Of a stretch of 64,000 bases of DNA, positions 63,795 to 64,000 are shown piece after piece. Made by a program: the position numbers and the translations under genes. The first letter of the stretch is position 1. Each line of letters begins with the position of its first letter. Below the pieces are notes generated by a model, which ran no database searches, was not told the origin of the DNA, and worked only from the letters and a program-made list of their open reading frames with translations. Source of the stretch: Streptomyces triticagri (GTDB lineage Bacteria; Actinomycetota; Actinomycetes; Streptomycetales; Streptomycetaceae); NCBI RefSeq assembly GCF_003429565.1, contig NZ_QUAK01000234.1:13664-77663 (forward strand), written 5' to 3'.

Positions 63795-64000
63795 GTGTGG
63801 GACGGCACGGGGGTCGACGAGCCCGGGCGTTTGATAGCCGGGCGATATCGCCTGATGGAGAGGATCGGGCGCGGCGGCATGGGGACCGTCTGGCAGGCCG
63901 AGGACGAGGTGCTCGGCCGGCACGTCGCGGTCAAGAAGCTGCATCTGCCGGGGAGTCTGGAGGACACCGAGCGGGCCAGGCTCTTCGAGCGCACCCGGCG
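63795..64000 (+). CDS. Ser/Thr protein kinase, N-terminal part (runs off the window)
   Basis: The first 68 codons show a Hanks-type kinase: the glycine loop I-G-R-G-G-M-G-T-V-W and the catalytic Lys in V-A-V-K-K. GTG 63795 has GAGGAG 6 bases upstream. The rest of the gene lies beyond the right edge. Such proteins in Streptomyces often carry a membrane helix and extracytoplasmic sensor domain; that cannot be checked here. Confidence 0.9.
   Translation, partial: MWDGTGVDEPGRLIAGRYRLMERIGRGGMGTVWQAEDEVLGRHVAVKKLHLPGSLEDTERARLFERTR

Overview
The window is typical Streptomyces-type actinobacterial chromosome. G+C is very high with strong third-position GC bias. GTG and TTG starts are common, genes sit in tight operons with ATGA overlaps, and many enzymes are secreted or lipoproteins. 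Several sugar importers lack their own ATPase. Close resemblance to Streptomyces EndoH and to Streptomyces GH19 chitinases (from memory) supports the genus; the species cannot be named.

Layout. 0-7.2 kb: 3' part of an endo-beta-N-acetylglucosaminidase H, an SDS-type alkyl sulfatase, a secreted peptidoglycan amidase, htpX-pspAB, a DHFR-fold reductase and a VOC protein. 7.3-20.2 kb: a glycan-use region with a GH1 beta-glycosidase and its TetR regulator, a decayed SGNH esterase, a second TetR regulator, and an operon of a peptide-type ABC importer (permease, fused permease-ATPase, ATPase), a formylglycine-type sulfatase and a GH20 hexosaminidase, with the binding lipoprotein convergent at the end. 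Promoters of the GH1 gene, the SGNH remnant and the binding protein carry the same operator, so they look like one regulon for a sulfated, amino-sugar-containing glycoside.

20.3-29.5 kb: an aerobic form I CO dehydrogenase cluster. coxM-coxS-coxL is followed by an XdhC-YHS maturation protein, coxD, coxG and coxE, with a divergent XdhC gene. Both directions start from an 84-bp symmetrical control region. CoxL carries the form I active-site loop AYACSFR, so this is CO oxidation rather than xanthine oxidation. 29.5-34.4 kb: repeats, a LysR regulator, two GNAT proteins, an alpha/beta hydrolase, a conserved unknown and a YnfA-like protein.

34.5-44.3 kb: a LacI-controlled sugar operon (Gfo/Idh oxidoreductase, PmoA-family protein, cupin, CUT1-type importer without ATPase, small membrane protein, GH2 glycosidase). 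44.4-48.3 kb: YiaA/B-like protein, GH19 chitinase-like protein missing one catalytic glutamate, SAM methyltransferase, PfkB sugar kinase, DUF309 protein and tRNA-Pro(GGG). 48.5-56.6 kb: a membrane glycosyltransferase, a membrane molybdopterin oxidoreductase, a methyltransferase / DUF2064 / GT2 operon, a two-component system and a sugar-nucleotide epimerase with a zinc-ribbon-like insert. 56.7-62.8 kb: a LysR regulator divergent from a polar amino acid importer coupled to a MalY-type PLP lyase and a DAO-type flavoenzyme. The window ends with an O-methyltransferase-like gene and the start of a Ser/Thr protein kinase.
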